This document shows, piece by piece, positions 34,459 to 43,782 of a DNA stretch of 55,415 nt; the first letter of the stretch is position 1, and each line of letters begins with the position of its first letter. Source of the stretch: Belliella alkalica (lineage in GTDB: Bacteria; Bacteroidota; Bacteroidia; Cytophagales; Cyclobacteriaceae); assembly GCF_022549785.1 (NCBI RefSeq), contig NZ_JAKZGO010000024.1, positions 1-55,415 of the forward strand, read 5' to 3'. The translations under genes and the position numbers were made by a program. The notes beneath the pieces are model-generated. The model made no database searches and was not told the origin of the DNA. It worked only from the letters and a program-made list of their open reading frames with translations.

Positions 34459-35760
34459 TTACTTCTCCAAGCCTGGTGATCTTTCTAAGAATTCTTGATA
34501 TAGCTTGATATGCCTGTTGCTCATTGGGACCCTGTATCCATCTATAAACACATGGTATATTTGCGTACGTGTTTCGAATGGATCGCCAGAGGAAACAAAA
34601 AGGGTAGCGTCTTTCCCAGCCTCTATAGATCCTCTTCTATCAGCAATGCCAAACACTTCGGCTGCATTGATTGTGACAGCTTTCAGAGCTTCTTCTTTGC
34701 CCATTCCATAAGCTGCTGCAAATCCAGCATTGAAAGGAAGGTTTCTGGTATTTTCTGTATCATTTGATCTGATTACTACTTTTACACCAGCTTTGGCCAT
34801 TTTGCCGGGATTGGTGTAAGCAGCATCATACCTATCTGATTGTCGGGTAGGAATTGACAAAACAGGCCCCGTAATTACTGGAAGTCCAGATGCTGCGATC
34901 TTATCTGCTACTCTCCATCCTTCAGCTACTCCGGTAAGGATTGCTTTTACACCTTTTTCTTCGATCCACTTGATAGCAACCTCAATATCTGTTGCTGCAT
35001 TTACCTCAACCAAAAGAGGAAGCTCTCCAGTCACAGCCTTAGCTAATTGTTCCATTTCTGGATAAAACTTTAGTTCTCCTCCAGCAGCTTTCAGTTCATG
35101 GTATTTGACTGCTCTACCCCAAATGTCATTGAGATCTTTTTGGGCTTTTTCAGCATCTTTTTTTACTTCCTCATCACTTCTTCTATCCCAAGTACTTCTT
35201 CGGGCAGATGTAGGGAAATTCAAAATAATACCTTTAAAACCTGCGTACATTTGATCTGGCGTATATCCATTCAGGTTTATCAATGCAGCAGTACCAGGGA
35301 AGATTCCACCAGCTGGGTTAGCCAATGTTGTGGTCACGCCACTTACTCTTGTTACTGGAATTGCTTCTGAATTTGGGTTGATAGCTACCAATGCTTGCAT
35401 ATTTGGCGTCACATTTCCGATTTCAGAGAAATCCTGTGTTTCCGGTACAGAATTGACTTCTACCAAACCCAGTTTTCCACCACCATCAAAAAGTCCTGGG
35501 TAAATAAACTGTCCAGTACAATCGATCACTTCAGCGTCTCCAGCAGGAACATCCTTACCAACTGCTTCAATCTTTCCGTTGACAATCAAGACACTTCCTT
35601 TCTCAATGTTTCCTTTTGTGACAGTGACTACAGTTGCATTTTGGAGAAGAAACTTCCCATTTCTTGGCTTGATGAATTCTCCATCGAATTGTTGTGCTTG
35701 CGACAACAAGGGTAGGAGAGCCATTGCCATTGTATATATTATTGCTTTATATTTCTTCAT
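34459..35760 (-). CDS. Amidohydrolase-like protein lacking metal ligands (paralogue 3)
   Basis: The 433-residue secreted protein (signal peptide cut after LSQAQ) has the amidohydrolase fold: an N-terminal beta-sandwich with NATVVTVTKGNIEKGSVLIV and a TIM barrel ending in TINAAEVFGIADRRGSIEAG. The usual metal-binding HxH after PGLID is replaced: the protein reads YPGLFDGGGKLGLVE. The later His positions are also lost (LLVEVNAATD, AILTGVAEGW, VVIRSNDTEN). It is therefore probably not a metal-dependent hydrolase in its own right. It is the last gene of a three-paralogue operon next to an intact homologue, so a non-catalytic partner role is possible. Confidence 0.85.
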   Translation of the reverse strand: MKKYKAIIYTMAMALLPLLSQAQQFDGEFIKPRNGKFLLQNATVVTVTKGNIEKGSVLIVNGKIEAVGKDVPAGDAEVIDCTGQFIYPGLFDGGGKLGLVEVNSVPETQDFSEIGNVTPNMQALVAINPNSEAIPVTRVSGVTTTLANPAGGIFPGTAALINLNGYTPDQMYAGFKGIILNFPTSARRSTWDRRSDEEVKKDAEKAQKDLNDIWGRAVKYHELKAAGGELKFYPEMEQLAKAVTGELPLLVEVNAATDIEVAIKWIEEKGVKAILTGVAEGWRVADKIAASGLPVITGPVLSIPTRQSDRYDAAYTNPGKMAKAGVKVVIRSNDTENTRNLPFNAGFAAAYGMGKEEALKAVTINAAEVFGIADRRGSIEAGKDATLFVSSGDPFETRTQIYHVFIDGYRVPMSNRHIKLYQEFLERSPGLEK

Positions 35761-35795
35761 GATATATTAGATTTTTGAAATATCCTTTGATCGAA

Positions 35796-37178
35796 TTAGT
35801 GAGAATGTTCAAATAAATTTCTTCCGAAATTGGTAAAAAAGAAATCTACACCATGCATACAGCTATGGTCATGCTCTTTCAAGAATATCGGCTCGACCGT
35901 TTCCATAGCGCTTACACTGATTCTCATGTCATTTTGATCCTCTTCGATGTCAAAATATTTCACTCCATCTACAAATGTCATCTGAGGAATGGCATACACA
36001 GAAAGTGGGTGGTCATTGAATATAACCAAATCACCTTGTTTGCCTTCTTCTATTGATCCCACTTTGTCAGCTATACCAAGTTGCTTAGCAGGATTGATGG
36101 TGATCAATTCCAATGCTTGCTGATCACTCAACTGTCCATATCTCTGTGTTTTGCCAGCTTCGTGATACAAATGTCTGATCAATTCTCCTGAATCAGAGTT
36201 GATGGAGGTGATTACACCATTTTCGGTCAAAATAGCGGCATTGTAAGCAGTAGAATAATACACTTCAAACTTGTAAGCCCACCAATCTGCAAAAACAGAT
36301 GCCCCCATTGTATATTCTGCCAATTCGGGAGCCACTTTGAAACCTTCATTTACATGGGAAAATACAATGTTAGTAATTCCAAAATCTCTACATGTATTGA
36401 TTAAGGCATAGATTTCATCAGCTCTGTATGAATGACAATGGATGATTACTTTCCCATCAAGTATGTCAACAAGTGTCTGGAGTCTTCCGTCATATTTTGG
36501 AGGAATTGGCGTTGCACCTTTTTGCTTTGATTCATTTTGGTAGTTTTCCCATCCTTTTTTGTATTGCAAGGCTTCGTTGAAACCATTTCTGATGATAGCT
36601 TCTACACCCATCCTAGTTCTTGGTTGGATGTTTTTACCTCTACCATGTACTCTTGTAGGATTTTCTCCAAGAGCAAACTTAATTGTCCTTGGAGCTTCTT
36701 TCATGTAAAGATCCTCTGGGTTGAATGTTCCATAGCGATGTTTCAAAGTGATGTTTTGACCGCCTATTGCATTTGCTGAGCCATGCATTGCATGGGAGAT
36801 AGTCACCCCACCGGCAAGCGCTCTGTAGATTCCAATATCATACGGATCTACTACATCTGCCATTTGTACTTCAGATGTGATAGGTGCTGTAGCTTCATTG
36901 ACGGCATCAAGAGCTACATGTGAGTGAGCGTCAATGATTCCTGGCATCACATATTTGCCTTTGGCATCTACAGTGGTGACATTGTTTGCAGTAAGTCCTT
37001 TTCCTATTTTTTTGATGATTCCATTTTCTACAAGGACATCTGTATCTTCCAGATCACCTTGGGTAATGGTAATTACGGTTGCATTTTTGATAAGCACAGA
37101 GCCTTTTTGGGTTTGTCCCTTTGAAGGCATCCAAACCATTACCAAAAATGCGGCTAAGATATAATTAAGCTTTTTCAT
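35796..37178 (-). CDS. Amidohydrolase with intact metal site (paralogue 2)
   Basis: The 460-residue secreted protein (signal cut near PSKGQ) has the complete amidohydrolase metal pattern: GIIDAHSHVAL (HxH), KVIIHCHSYRADE, NIVFSHVNEG and INSDSGEL with the late Asp. The family includes imidazolonepropionase-like and dipeptidase-like hydrolases; substrate cannot be deduced. The C-terminal extension contains an unusual His-rich part (LKEHDHSCMHG, then FEHSH at the very end) that could bind metal. It lies between two metal-less paralogues, 35 nt from one and 12 nt from the other. Confidence 0.9.
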   Translation of the reverse strand: MKKLNYILAAFLVMVWMPSKGQTQKGSVLIKNATVITITQGDLEDTDVLVENGIIKKIGKGLTANNVTTVDAKGKYVMPGIIDAHSHVALDAVNEATAPITSEVQMADVVDPYDIGIYRALAGGVTISHAMHGSANAIGGQNITLKHRYGTFNPEDLYMKEAPRTIKFALGENPTRVHGRGKNIQPRTRMGVEAIIRNGFNEALQYKKGWENYQNESKQKGATPIPPKYDGRLQTLVDILDGKVIIHCHSYRADEIYALINTCRDFGITNIVFSHVNEGFKVAPELAEYTMGASVFADWWAYKFEVYYSTAYNAAILTENGVITSINSDSGELIRHLYHEAGKTQRYGQLSDQQALELITINPAKQLGIADKVGSIEEGKQGDLVIFNDHPLSVYAIPQMTFVDGVKYFDIEEDQNDMRISVSAMETVEPIFLKEHDHSCMHGVDFFFTNFGRNLFEHSH

Positions 37179-37190
37179 TTTTATTCTGGT

Positions 37191-38885
37191 TTAAAGATTG
37201 GATTGATTTGGCTTTTTCGTTGCGGTCAGTGGAAAACTCCCAAATTCAGCAAGTGACATTTTTCCTGTAAATTTCTCGTCTGAAATATCACCAGAAACTG
37301 ACACTTTGATTTCCATACCACCTGCGGAAACGTCAAATGAAAAGCTCAATGCATTATCTTTTGCAATGATATTTTTCATTGGCGCTTCTGCTTTTCCATT
37401 TCCAGATGGGTCATCATAAGTAATTGTCCCTTCATAGCTATCGCCAGAACGACCTATGGTCATCGTGCCACCAGAGCTACCCGCTGGAGTTTCTGACATG
37501 TATTCCCAAGTTCCAGCTACTGCTTCGCTCGTTTTGCCGTTTTTATTTCCATTGGAGGCTTTTTTTGCTTTGGTTTCATAATCAAAAACATAACCATCGG
37601 CCACTACGTGTTTGATCTGAGCATCTTCTGAAAACAATGGAGCGGTAGTAATTACCATATTGGCCAACTTGCCTTTATCTAATGTTCCTGCGAATTTTTG
37701 GATACCTAAATTTTCTGCAGAATTGATCGTCAAAGCTGCCAAAGCTGCATCTTCACTTAGACCATTTTCGATCATGATTTTGATGTTTTTCATCAAGTCT
37801 CCTGATTTTGATCCGTTAGTAGTGAAACCGAATTTCACACCTTCTTTTTCAAGAATCCCTGCTTGTTTTAGAGCTGATTCATATGCCTCTTTCACGCGGT
37901 TTGTGCGACCTTCAGCTTCTTCACTTAGGTCTTCAGACTTATTTTTAGTTTTGTCTTCTGGCAAAGTCAAAGCCAACAACACAGTTGCATTAGCAGCCTT
38001 GATTTCTTGGATTACTTTTTCAACTTCAGTTACTCCTGAGAGTACCAGTTTGAATCCAAGTTCCTTTTGTAGTCTTAGTGCCCTTCTAATTTCAAGATCA
38101 TTGGAAACCTCAAAGATGACTGGGATGTTCTTATCCAATACAGGATACATTGCCACGAGTGTTTTATTTATCTCTGGTCTATTCAATCCTGAGTTTGAAG
38201 TGAAAAGATTGGTATGTTTTGAGGATAATTCAGCGTTTTTATAAACATCCCTAAACTTTGCCATTACACCTAATGGAGTACCAGGGTACATTCCCCTGGA
38301 GCCTCTAAATCGTGCACTGACAGCTGTGTTTTGCATCAAAACATTTGTTGAATTTGGACTTCCAAATACTACAATAGCTGATTTCCCAGAGATCATACCT
38401 CCATCAGGTATCATTTGCGCTATTGTAAAGCCAGCTTTTCTCCAATCATTGATGGAGTTGCTATTCATATCGAGTTGATCAAGAACATTTCTCCAAGGAG
38501 TGATCCCAGCAAGCTCGTCTGATGGGTTGGAGGAATCAAAGTTTGATGGTCTTTCAAGATCTGCTGGTCTTGAAATACCCGCCGAACTAGCTCCGTCTAT
38601 AAATCCTGGGTAGATAAATAGCGAATCCCCATTAATGATGTCAGTGCCAGCAGGAATTGTGATATTTGTTCCTACTGCTGAGATAAGACCATCCTTCAAA
38701 ACGATGGTGGCTCCACTGATAGTTTTCCCTGGTGATGTTGTGATAGTAGCGTTTTTGATAGCATAGTTTCCAGTTACCCTTTTGGTCCCGCTGGGATCAC
38801 TTTGAGCTAGTAAGTTGGAACTTGCTAAGAAAAACATCACCATCAAAAAGCTACATTGTAACTTAATTTTTGTGTAGATTTTCAT
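37191..38885 (-). CDS. Amidohydrolase-like protein lacking metal ligands, with C-terminal beta domain (paralogue 1)
   Basis: The 564-residue secreted protein has an amidohydrolase fold (residues about 35-435) without the metal motif: it reads YPGFIDGASSAGISRP where HxH is expected, and the later positions read VIFEVSNDLE, KLVLSGVTEV and FTTNGSKSGD. Residues 450-560 form an added beta-rich domain (VAGTWEYMSETPAG, then GTMTIGRSGDSYEGTITYDD) resembling a small barrel that reports no known catalytic residue. It is first in the operon, 12 nt before the intact paralogue. Its fold is probably retained for structure, binding or hetero-oligomer formation. Confidence 0.85.
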   Translation of the reverse strand: MKIYTKIKLQCSFLMVMFFLASSNLLAQSDPSGTKRVTGNYAIKNATITTSPGKTISGATIVLKDGLISAVGTNITIPAGTDIINGDSLFIYPGFIDGASSAGISRPADLERPSNFDSSNPSDELAGITPWRNVLDQLDMNSNSINDWRKAGFTIAQMIPDGGMISGKSAIVVFGSPNSTNVLMQNTAVSARFRGSRGMYPGTPLGVMAKFRDVYKNAELSSKHTNLFTSNSGLNRPEINKTLVAMYPVLDKNIPVIFEVSNDLEIRRALRLQKELGFKLVLSGVTEVEKVIQEIKAANATVLLALTLPEDKTKNKSEDLSEEAEGRTNRVKEAYESALKQAGILEKEGVKFGFTTNGSKSGDLMKNIKIMIENGLSEDAALAALTINSAENLGIQKFAGTLDKGKLANMVITTAPLFSEDAQIKHVVADGYVFDYETKAKKASNGNKNGKTSEAVAGTWEYMSETPAGSSGGTMTIGRSGDSYEGTITYDDPSGNGKAEAPMKNIIAKDNALSFSFDVSAGGMEIKVSVSGDISDEKFTGKMSLAEFGSFPLTATKKPNQSNL

Positions 38886-39124
38886 TCTATAGATTGATGA
38901 TTGGTTGAATTATTAAATTGTAATCTAGTAAAAGATTCTTTTTTGAAAAATCTTTATTTTTTCTTTATGCTTAAAAATGTTAGGAACGGCAATTTTATTA
39001 AATTGTAAATCAAATTCATATATTTATAAATATCTCCATTAAAATTGTACTTTGGATGTGATTTGGCATAACTTTTTTTATAAAAAAAACCACGTATCTT
39101 TCGAATAAGGAAAAATGTAGAAGG
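38886..39124. other. Divergent region, amidohydrolase operon / polysaccharide-type cluster
   Basis: About 240 nt of AT-rich DNA. A near match to the -7 box, TATCTTTC, is at 39095-39102, 22 nt before the receiver-domain gene start. Nothing else is recognisable. Confidence 0.35.
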
Positions 39125-39487
39125 ATGAAAAATGTTTTGATAATTGAAGACGATAAGCTTATCTCACGCTTAGTACAGTTTAGACTCAAAAAGGATGGTT
39201 ATAAAGTTATAATGGCTGAGGATGGTCTTCAAGGTATTATTGCTATTGAGAATGAATCACCAGATTTGATCATAACAGATGTGATGATTCCTTTCAAAAA
39301 CGGTATAGAGATCATCAATCATGCAAAGAAATTCAGTCCTAAAGTCCCAATTATAGTTTTAAGTTCATTGGGTGAAGAAGAAGGTACCGTAATGGAAGCA
39401 TTTAATTTAGGGGCCTCGGATTTTATACCAAAACCATTCAATCCTAATGAGTTGGCAATAAGGGTAAAGCGCTTGTTAAATAATTAA
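39125..39487 (+). CDS. Single-domain response regulator (receiver only)
   Basis: The 120-residue protein is one receiver domain: acidic pocket Glu8-Asp9-Asp10, phospho-acceptor Asp52 in IITDVMIP, Ser80 at the switch position (LSSLG) and Lys103 in PKPFNP. It lacks an output domain, so like CheY it should work by binding a partner. It is first in a tightly packed five-gene cluster and ends 8 nt before the HEAT protein gene, suggesting that it controls the membrane or glycosyltransferase components. The histidine kinase is not in the window. Confidence 0.93.
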   Translation: MKNVLIIEDDKLISRLVQFRLKKDGYKVIMAEDGLQGIIAIENESPDLIITDVMIPFKNGIEIINHAKKFSPKVPIIVLSSLGEEEGTVMEAFNLGASDFIPKPFNPNELAIRVKRLLNN

Positions 39488-39495
39488 CTTAATTA

Positions 39496-41082
39496 ATGAA
39501 ATTCTTCTGTTCAAAGAATAGTGCACTTCTATTTTTAACTTTCATTTTTTTGAATTCATACATTTGTAAAGGACAAGTAGACTCGCTCTCAACTTCTGAA
39601 ATAGAAGAGATTTTGATCTTGGAGTCTAATATTCAAGGTTTATTATTTCAGCTTTCAGTTGAAGTAAAACAATATGAATTGTTTGAAATTGAAAATGAAG
39701 GGTTTTTTAAAAATAATAATTTTTGGTTGTCAGATACTATTCAGACTTACAATGATGCTTTAGTGTTAAAATCAATCCTTGAAGAAAGGTATAATTTAAA
39801 GTTTCATGTTAAGTATATAATTTTTGATAAAGAAGTAGATAGGGAAGCGGTAGATTCTTATTTGAATAACTTGATCAGAAATGAAATTTTTATACCGATG
39901 ACAAATGGGGCTTCGGAGGTGTCAGATGGAGAACTTATAATCCTAGGTTCAAAAGTTGATTTTAAACCATTTCACAAGCTTAAACTGAAACTTCTCCAAG
40001 ATATTAAAGTGATTATTTTGATATCCATTTTGGTGCTTTTTCTACTTTCTTCAATCATTTTGGTAGTTATCATGATTTTTATTAAATCAAGGAATAAGCA
40101 AAGAAATGAATTGTCAAAAAAGTTTAAAGAATTGACTTACGAGCCAATTTCTATCATTTTGTTTGACAAAAGTCTTGAAGAGATTGAAAGTTATTCTAAA
40201 GCAGAGATTGAATCTTATTTACCGAAGAATTACCTTTCAAAACCATTGTTCAAAATGGTCTTGATCCAAGAGATTATTAGCCTCAATAAAAACATGAAAG
40301 GTGAATTTAAATTGAAGCTAAAACTTTTTTATAGAAAGCTTGATCTTCATCTTTTCAGTATAAATAGACTCAAAAGTAAAAGCTGGGATGTGGTGACATC
40401 GGCAATTGTAGAAATCAATGAAATGGACTTAAAAGAAGCACTTCCAGAGATAGAAAAACTTGTGAATCACAAAAACTTTCATATAAGGTCTAGTGCTGTC
40501 GCTACACAATTGAACCTTTCTTTGGATAAAAACCTGAATGTATTAGCAAACCAAACCTATCCATTATCTGCATGGCAGCAGATGATCTATTTGAGGATCA
40601 TTAAATACCTTTCTTCCAAAGATGTCGTAAAGATCATTTACTTAATGGAGTCAGAAAATCCTTCCGTTAGGATCTTTGGAATCAAATTAGTGAGATATTT
40701 AGGGAGAATGGATAGGATAGCCAAATTAGCAGAAATGTATCCTGCCGCATCTGAAGAAGAAAAAATAGAAATATTGAAAGGTTTTAATTCTCTTGGTGCA
40801 CAGACAGAGTTAGATCATGTTCATCAATCTTTGTTTTCAAATAAAGAGCGCCTTTGTTTGCAGGCAATAAAAACCTTGAAAAATATCGGAGATGAGAAGT
40901 CTGAATTATTGCTTCAGGAAAGACTGAAATCAGTGGACAGCTTTGTCCTTCAAAAAGAGATTTTAAGTGCATTAGTAAAATTGAACAAAGATAGTTTTGA
41001 TCAATTTGTGATGGATGAAAGTAATGAGACGTTTATTGCCATCCAAAACCATTTACAAGACCCACTTCTAAGCGATGTATAG
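39496..41082 (+). CDS. Membrane protein with cytoplasmic HEAT-like repeats
   Basis: The 528-residue protein has a signal peptide (about 1-26), an extracytoplasmic domain of about 140 residues, one membrane helix (about 171-196), then a cytoplasmic part with helical repeats of HEAT type from about residue 300 (for example VVTSAIVEINEMDLKEALPE, VNHKNFHIRSSAVATQLNL and the LGAQTELDHVHQSLFSNKER block). HEAT repeats are protein-binding scaffolds. Located between the receiver protein and the glycosyltransferase, it may carry the signal from the regulator to the polymerase. The stop overlaps the glycosyltransferase start by 8 bp. Not recognised as a named family. Confidence 0.78.
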   Translation: MKFFCSKNSALLFLTFIFLNSYICKGQVDSLSTSEIEEILILESNIQGLLFQLSVEVKQYELFEIENEGFFKNNNFWLSDTIQTYNDALVLKSILEERYNLKFHVKYIIFDKEVDREAVDSYLNNLIRNEIFIPMTNGASEVSDGELIILGSKVDFKPFHKLKLKLLQDIKVIILISILVLFLLSSIILVVIMIFIKSRNKQRNELSKKFKELTYEPISIILFDKSLEEIESYSKAEIESYLPKNYLSKPLFKMVLIQEIISLNKNMKGEFKLKLKLFYRKLDLHLFSINRLKSKSWDVVTSAIVEINEMDLKEALPEIEKLVNHKNFHIRSSAVATQLNLSLDKNLNVLANQTYPLSAWQQMIYLRIIKYLSSKDVVKIIYLMESENPSVRIFGIKLVRYLGRMDRIAKLAEMYPAASEEEKIEILKGFNSLGAQTELDHVHQSLFSNKERLCLQAIKTLKNIGDEKSELLLQERLKSVDSFVLQKEILSALVKLNKDSFDQFVMDESNETFIAIQNHLQDPLLSDV

Positions 41083-42523
41083 TCTTCTTTTTAACATATT
41101 GATTGATATATTAGGGATTTTTTTTCTGTTATATAGTTTTGCAATTATATTGGTTTACTTACTTACTACAGTATTGTCAGCATTGGAAATGAGAGATCAT
41201 TTGAGGAAAAATAAGTTTGCTGATTATAAAGATATCATAACCTCACCTCTAGCCCAGAGTATTTCTATCATAGCACCGGCTTACAACGAAGGCAATACGA
41301 TTGTACAAAATGTAAAGAGTCTGCTTTCACTTCATTATGGAAAGTTTGAAGTGATATTGGTAAATGATGGATCAAAGGACGATTCGATATCAATTTTAAT
41401 TGAAAACTTTCAATTGAAAAAAACAAACTACGCCTACCATGAAGCTATATCGGCTCAGAAAGTGATAGGAGTTTATAAATCTACCAATCCGTCATATGCT
41501 AAACTTACCGTAGTTGATAAGGAAAATGGTGGAAAGGCAGATGCATTGAATGTAGGAATAAACATATCTAGTAATGAGATTATTGCATGTATAGATGTGG
41601 ACTGTATACTTTCTAGTGATTCTTTAACCCGGATGATGCGTCCATTTATGGAGGAAACCAACAGGCAAGTAATTGCAGTTGGTGGAGTAATAGGAGTAGC
41701 GAATAATTGCGATATCACAGATGGAACGGTTACAAAATACAGAGTTCCTGATAGTTTGTTGGGAAGATTTCAAGTGATTGAGTACTTCAGGTCATTTTTG
41801 ATGGGAAGAATGGCATGGACTAGAATCAATGGCTTGATGTTGATCTCAGGTGCTTTTGGTTTTTTCAAAAGAGATTTGGTTTTAAAAGTGGGAGGGTATT
41901 TTCCAAAAACAGTTGGTGAAGATATGGAACTTGTGGTAAGGATGCGGAGATATATGGAAGAGAACAAAATCCCATACAAAGTAGGCTTTGTGCCAGATCC
42001 ACTTTGTTGGACAGAAGTTCCTGAGTCTGAACAGATATTGTCAAGACAGAGAAATAGGTGGATGCGTGGAACAATTGAAACACTTCAACTCCACCAAAAG
42101 ATTCGATTTAATCCTGATTATGGAATTATGGGAATGGTATCATACCCTTTTTGGTCCGTTTTTGAAAAAAGTGCACCGATTTTAGAATTTTTAGGTATTC
42201 TTTATACTTTGGCAATGATTGTAACAGGTGATATCAGTGCATTGTATTTTATAGGCTTGTTTATTTTAATATACTTTTTTGCAATAATGATTTCTTCCTT
42301 CAGTATTCTCTATGAAGAAATTGCATACAATAATTATAAAAGCTCGAAAGACCTCAATAAATTGATTCAGACAATTTTGCTAGAACCTTTTATTATCCAT
42401 CCCAAATTAGTATGGTGGGGATTGAAAGGTCATTGGGACTTTATAAAAGGAAAAGGTGGATGGGGAGTCATGATCAGAAAAGGATTCGATAAGGCTACTG
42501 ATAAGCAAAAAGTAGCTGAATAA
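41075..42523 (+). CDS. Processive family 2 glycosyltransferase, membrane-bound (PgaC/BcsA type)
   Basis: The 482-residue protein has an N-terminal membrane helix, a GT-A catalytic domain with the ISIIAPAYNEGNTI strand, the VNDGSKDD motif, CIDVDCIL (DxD), GEDMELVVRMRRY and QRNRWMRGT (the Q-x-x-R-W signature of processive enzymes), and C-terminal membrane helices (about 355-420). This is the layout of PgaC, hyaluronan synthase and cellulose synthase relatives, which build and extrude a polymer from UDP-sugars. The polymer is unknown. The 3' part has three or more membrane helices forming the channel. It is the enzymatic centre of the cluster. Confidence 0.9.
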   Translation: MYSLLFNILIDILGIFFLLYSFAIILVYLLTTVLSALEMRDHLRKNKFADYKDIITSPLAQSISIIAPAYNEGNTIVQNVKSLLSLHYGKFEVILVNDGSKDDSISILIENFQLKKTNYAYHEAISAQKVIGVYKSTNPSYAKLTVVDKENGGKADALNVGINISSNEIIACIDVDCILSSDSLTRMMRPFMEETNRQVIAVGGVIGVANNCDITDGTVTKYRVPDSLLGRFQVIEYFRSFLMGRMAWTRINGLMLISGAFGFFKRDLVLKVGGYFPKTVGEDMELVVRMRRYMEENKIPYKVGFVPDPLCWTEVPESEQILSRQRNRWMRGTIETLQLHQKIRFNPDYGIMGMVSYPFWSVFEKSAPILEFLGILYTLAMIVTGDISALYFIGLFILIYFFAIMISSFSILYEEIAYNNYKSSKDLNKLIQTILLEPFIIHPKLVWWGLKGHWDFIKGKGGWGVMIRKGFDKATDKQKVAE

Positions 42524-42540
42524 GTTATAAAAAAATCATT

Positions 42541-43782
42541 ATGGGGAAATACAATTTGTTTAATTTCTTTATTGTCCTAGTGCTTTTGTTTACAGTTGTT
42601 CAAAATGTAAGTGCGCAGGATTCCTTCGACCCAGACGAGTTGTTCTTGGATGCTCGAAAACTTATTTTGGAGGGTAAGAGGGAAGAAGGCAGAACTATTG
42701 CTTTGAGGATTCTAGAAAAATACCCTTCTTATGCAGATGTTTTGATTTTGGTAGGAAGATCATATAGTTGGGATGGTGCTTATGATTCTGCTTCTGTATA
42801 TTTTGAAAGAGCGATAGATGCAAGTCCAGCTTATCAAGATGCTTATATAGCCTATATCGATAATCTATTCTGGTCTGAAAACTATGAAAAGGCAGAGTTA
42901 ATCATTGATAAGGGAATTCAACAAATCGGTCCACAGTCCTCACTTTTGATGTATAGAAAATCAAGATTGTTCTATTACAAAGAGGAATATAATGACGCAC
43001 TGAAAGTTGCTCGCGAGGTTTTTGAAAAGGACAACAAAATAGAAGGTCTTTTGACCTACATCCAAACTCTTCAAAGACTGGGGAGAAATAATGCTGTAGG
43101 TGCTACTTACGACTATGATAATTTCAGAGGTCAGATTAGCGCTTGGAACACTTATTCCTTATATGGAAGAACCACTACTAAATTGACAGGATCACTTATT
43201 GCCAGAGTGACAAATTCTTCTCGATTTGATGCCAATGGAACCCAATTTGAAGTAGATGCCTATCCTTCCTTGGAGAAAAATTCCTATGGTTATTTCAATG
43301 TTGGTTACTCTGATTCATTCTTTTTTCCAAGGTATAGGTTTGGGGCAAGTGTTTATTGGAATCTCCCTAAAGCTTTTGAAATAGACGCAGGATATCGCCA
43401 CCTGAAGTTTGGTGAAGTTACTCATATTCTTACAGGTTCTCTTGGTAAATATGTTAGCAATTGGTGGCTCAATCTTAGGTTAAATGTTATTCCGGGGGCT
43501 GATGGAAGTTCTGTAAGCGGAAATTTTCAAACGAGATATTACTTCAAAGGTGCCGAAGATTTCTTTAGTATTCAATTTAGTACAGGTGTTTCTCCCGACG
43601 AAGAGAACAGGGATTTTCAATCACAATTATTGAATTCATACAGAGCTAGAGTTGGATATCAGCAATTGTGGACTGATCGGTGGATGGGTTTTGGGTTTGT
43701 GGGGTATTCCAGAGATGAGATCAATCAAGGAAACTTCAGAAACAATCTAAATATTTCAATAGGAACTGAATTTAGGTTTTGA
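42541..43782 (+). CDS. yaiO: YaiO family outer-membrane beta-barrel protein with TPR repeats
   Basis: The 413-residue protein has a signal peptide (cut after NVSAQ), TPR-like helical repeats (about residues 30-180; LVGRSYSWDGAYDSASVYFE, then DAYIAYIDNLFWSENYEKAE) and a C-terminal beta-barrel of about 230 residues that ends in SIGTEFRF with the terminal Phe. This is the YaiO layout. The TPR plus barrel order mirrors PgaA and AlgK/AlgE-type exporters of exopolysaccharide, so it is a natural outer-membrane partner for the upstream glycosyltransferase. It starts 17 nt after that gene. Confidence 0.9.
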   Translation: MGKYNLFNFFIVLVLLFTVVQNVSAQDSFDPDELFLDARKLILEGKREEGRTIALRILEKYPSYADVLILVGRSYSWDGAYDSASVYFERAIDASPAYQDAYIAYIDNLFWSENYEKAELIIDKGIQQIGPQSSLLMYRKSRLFYYKEEYNDALKVAREVFEKDNKIEGLLTYIQTLQRLGRNNAVGATYDYDNFRGQISAWNTYSLYGRTTTKLTGSLIARVTNSSRFDANGTQFEVDAYPSLEKNSYGYFNVGYSDSFFFPRYRFGASVYWNLPKAFEIDAGYRHLKFGEVTHILTGSLGKYVSNWWLNLRLNVIPGADGSSVSGNFQTRYYFKGAEDFFSIQFSTGVSPDEENRDFQSQLLNSYRARVGYQQLWTDRWMGFGFVGYSRDEINQGNFRNNLNISIGTEFRF

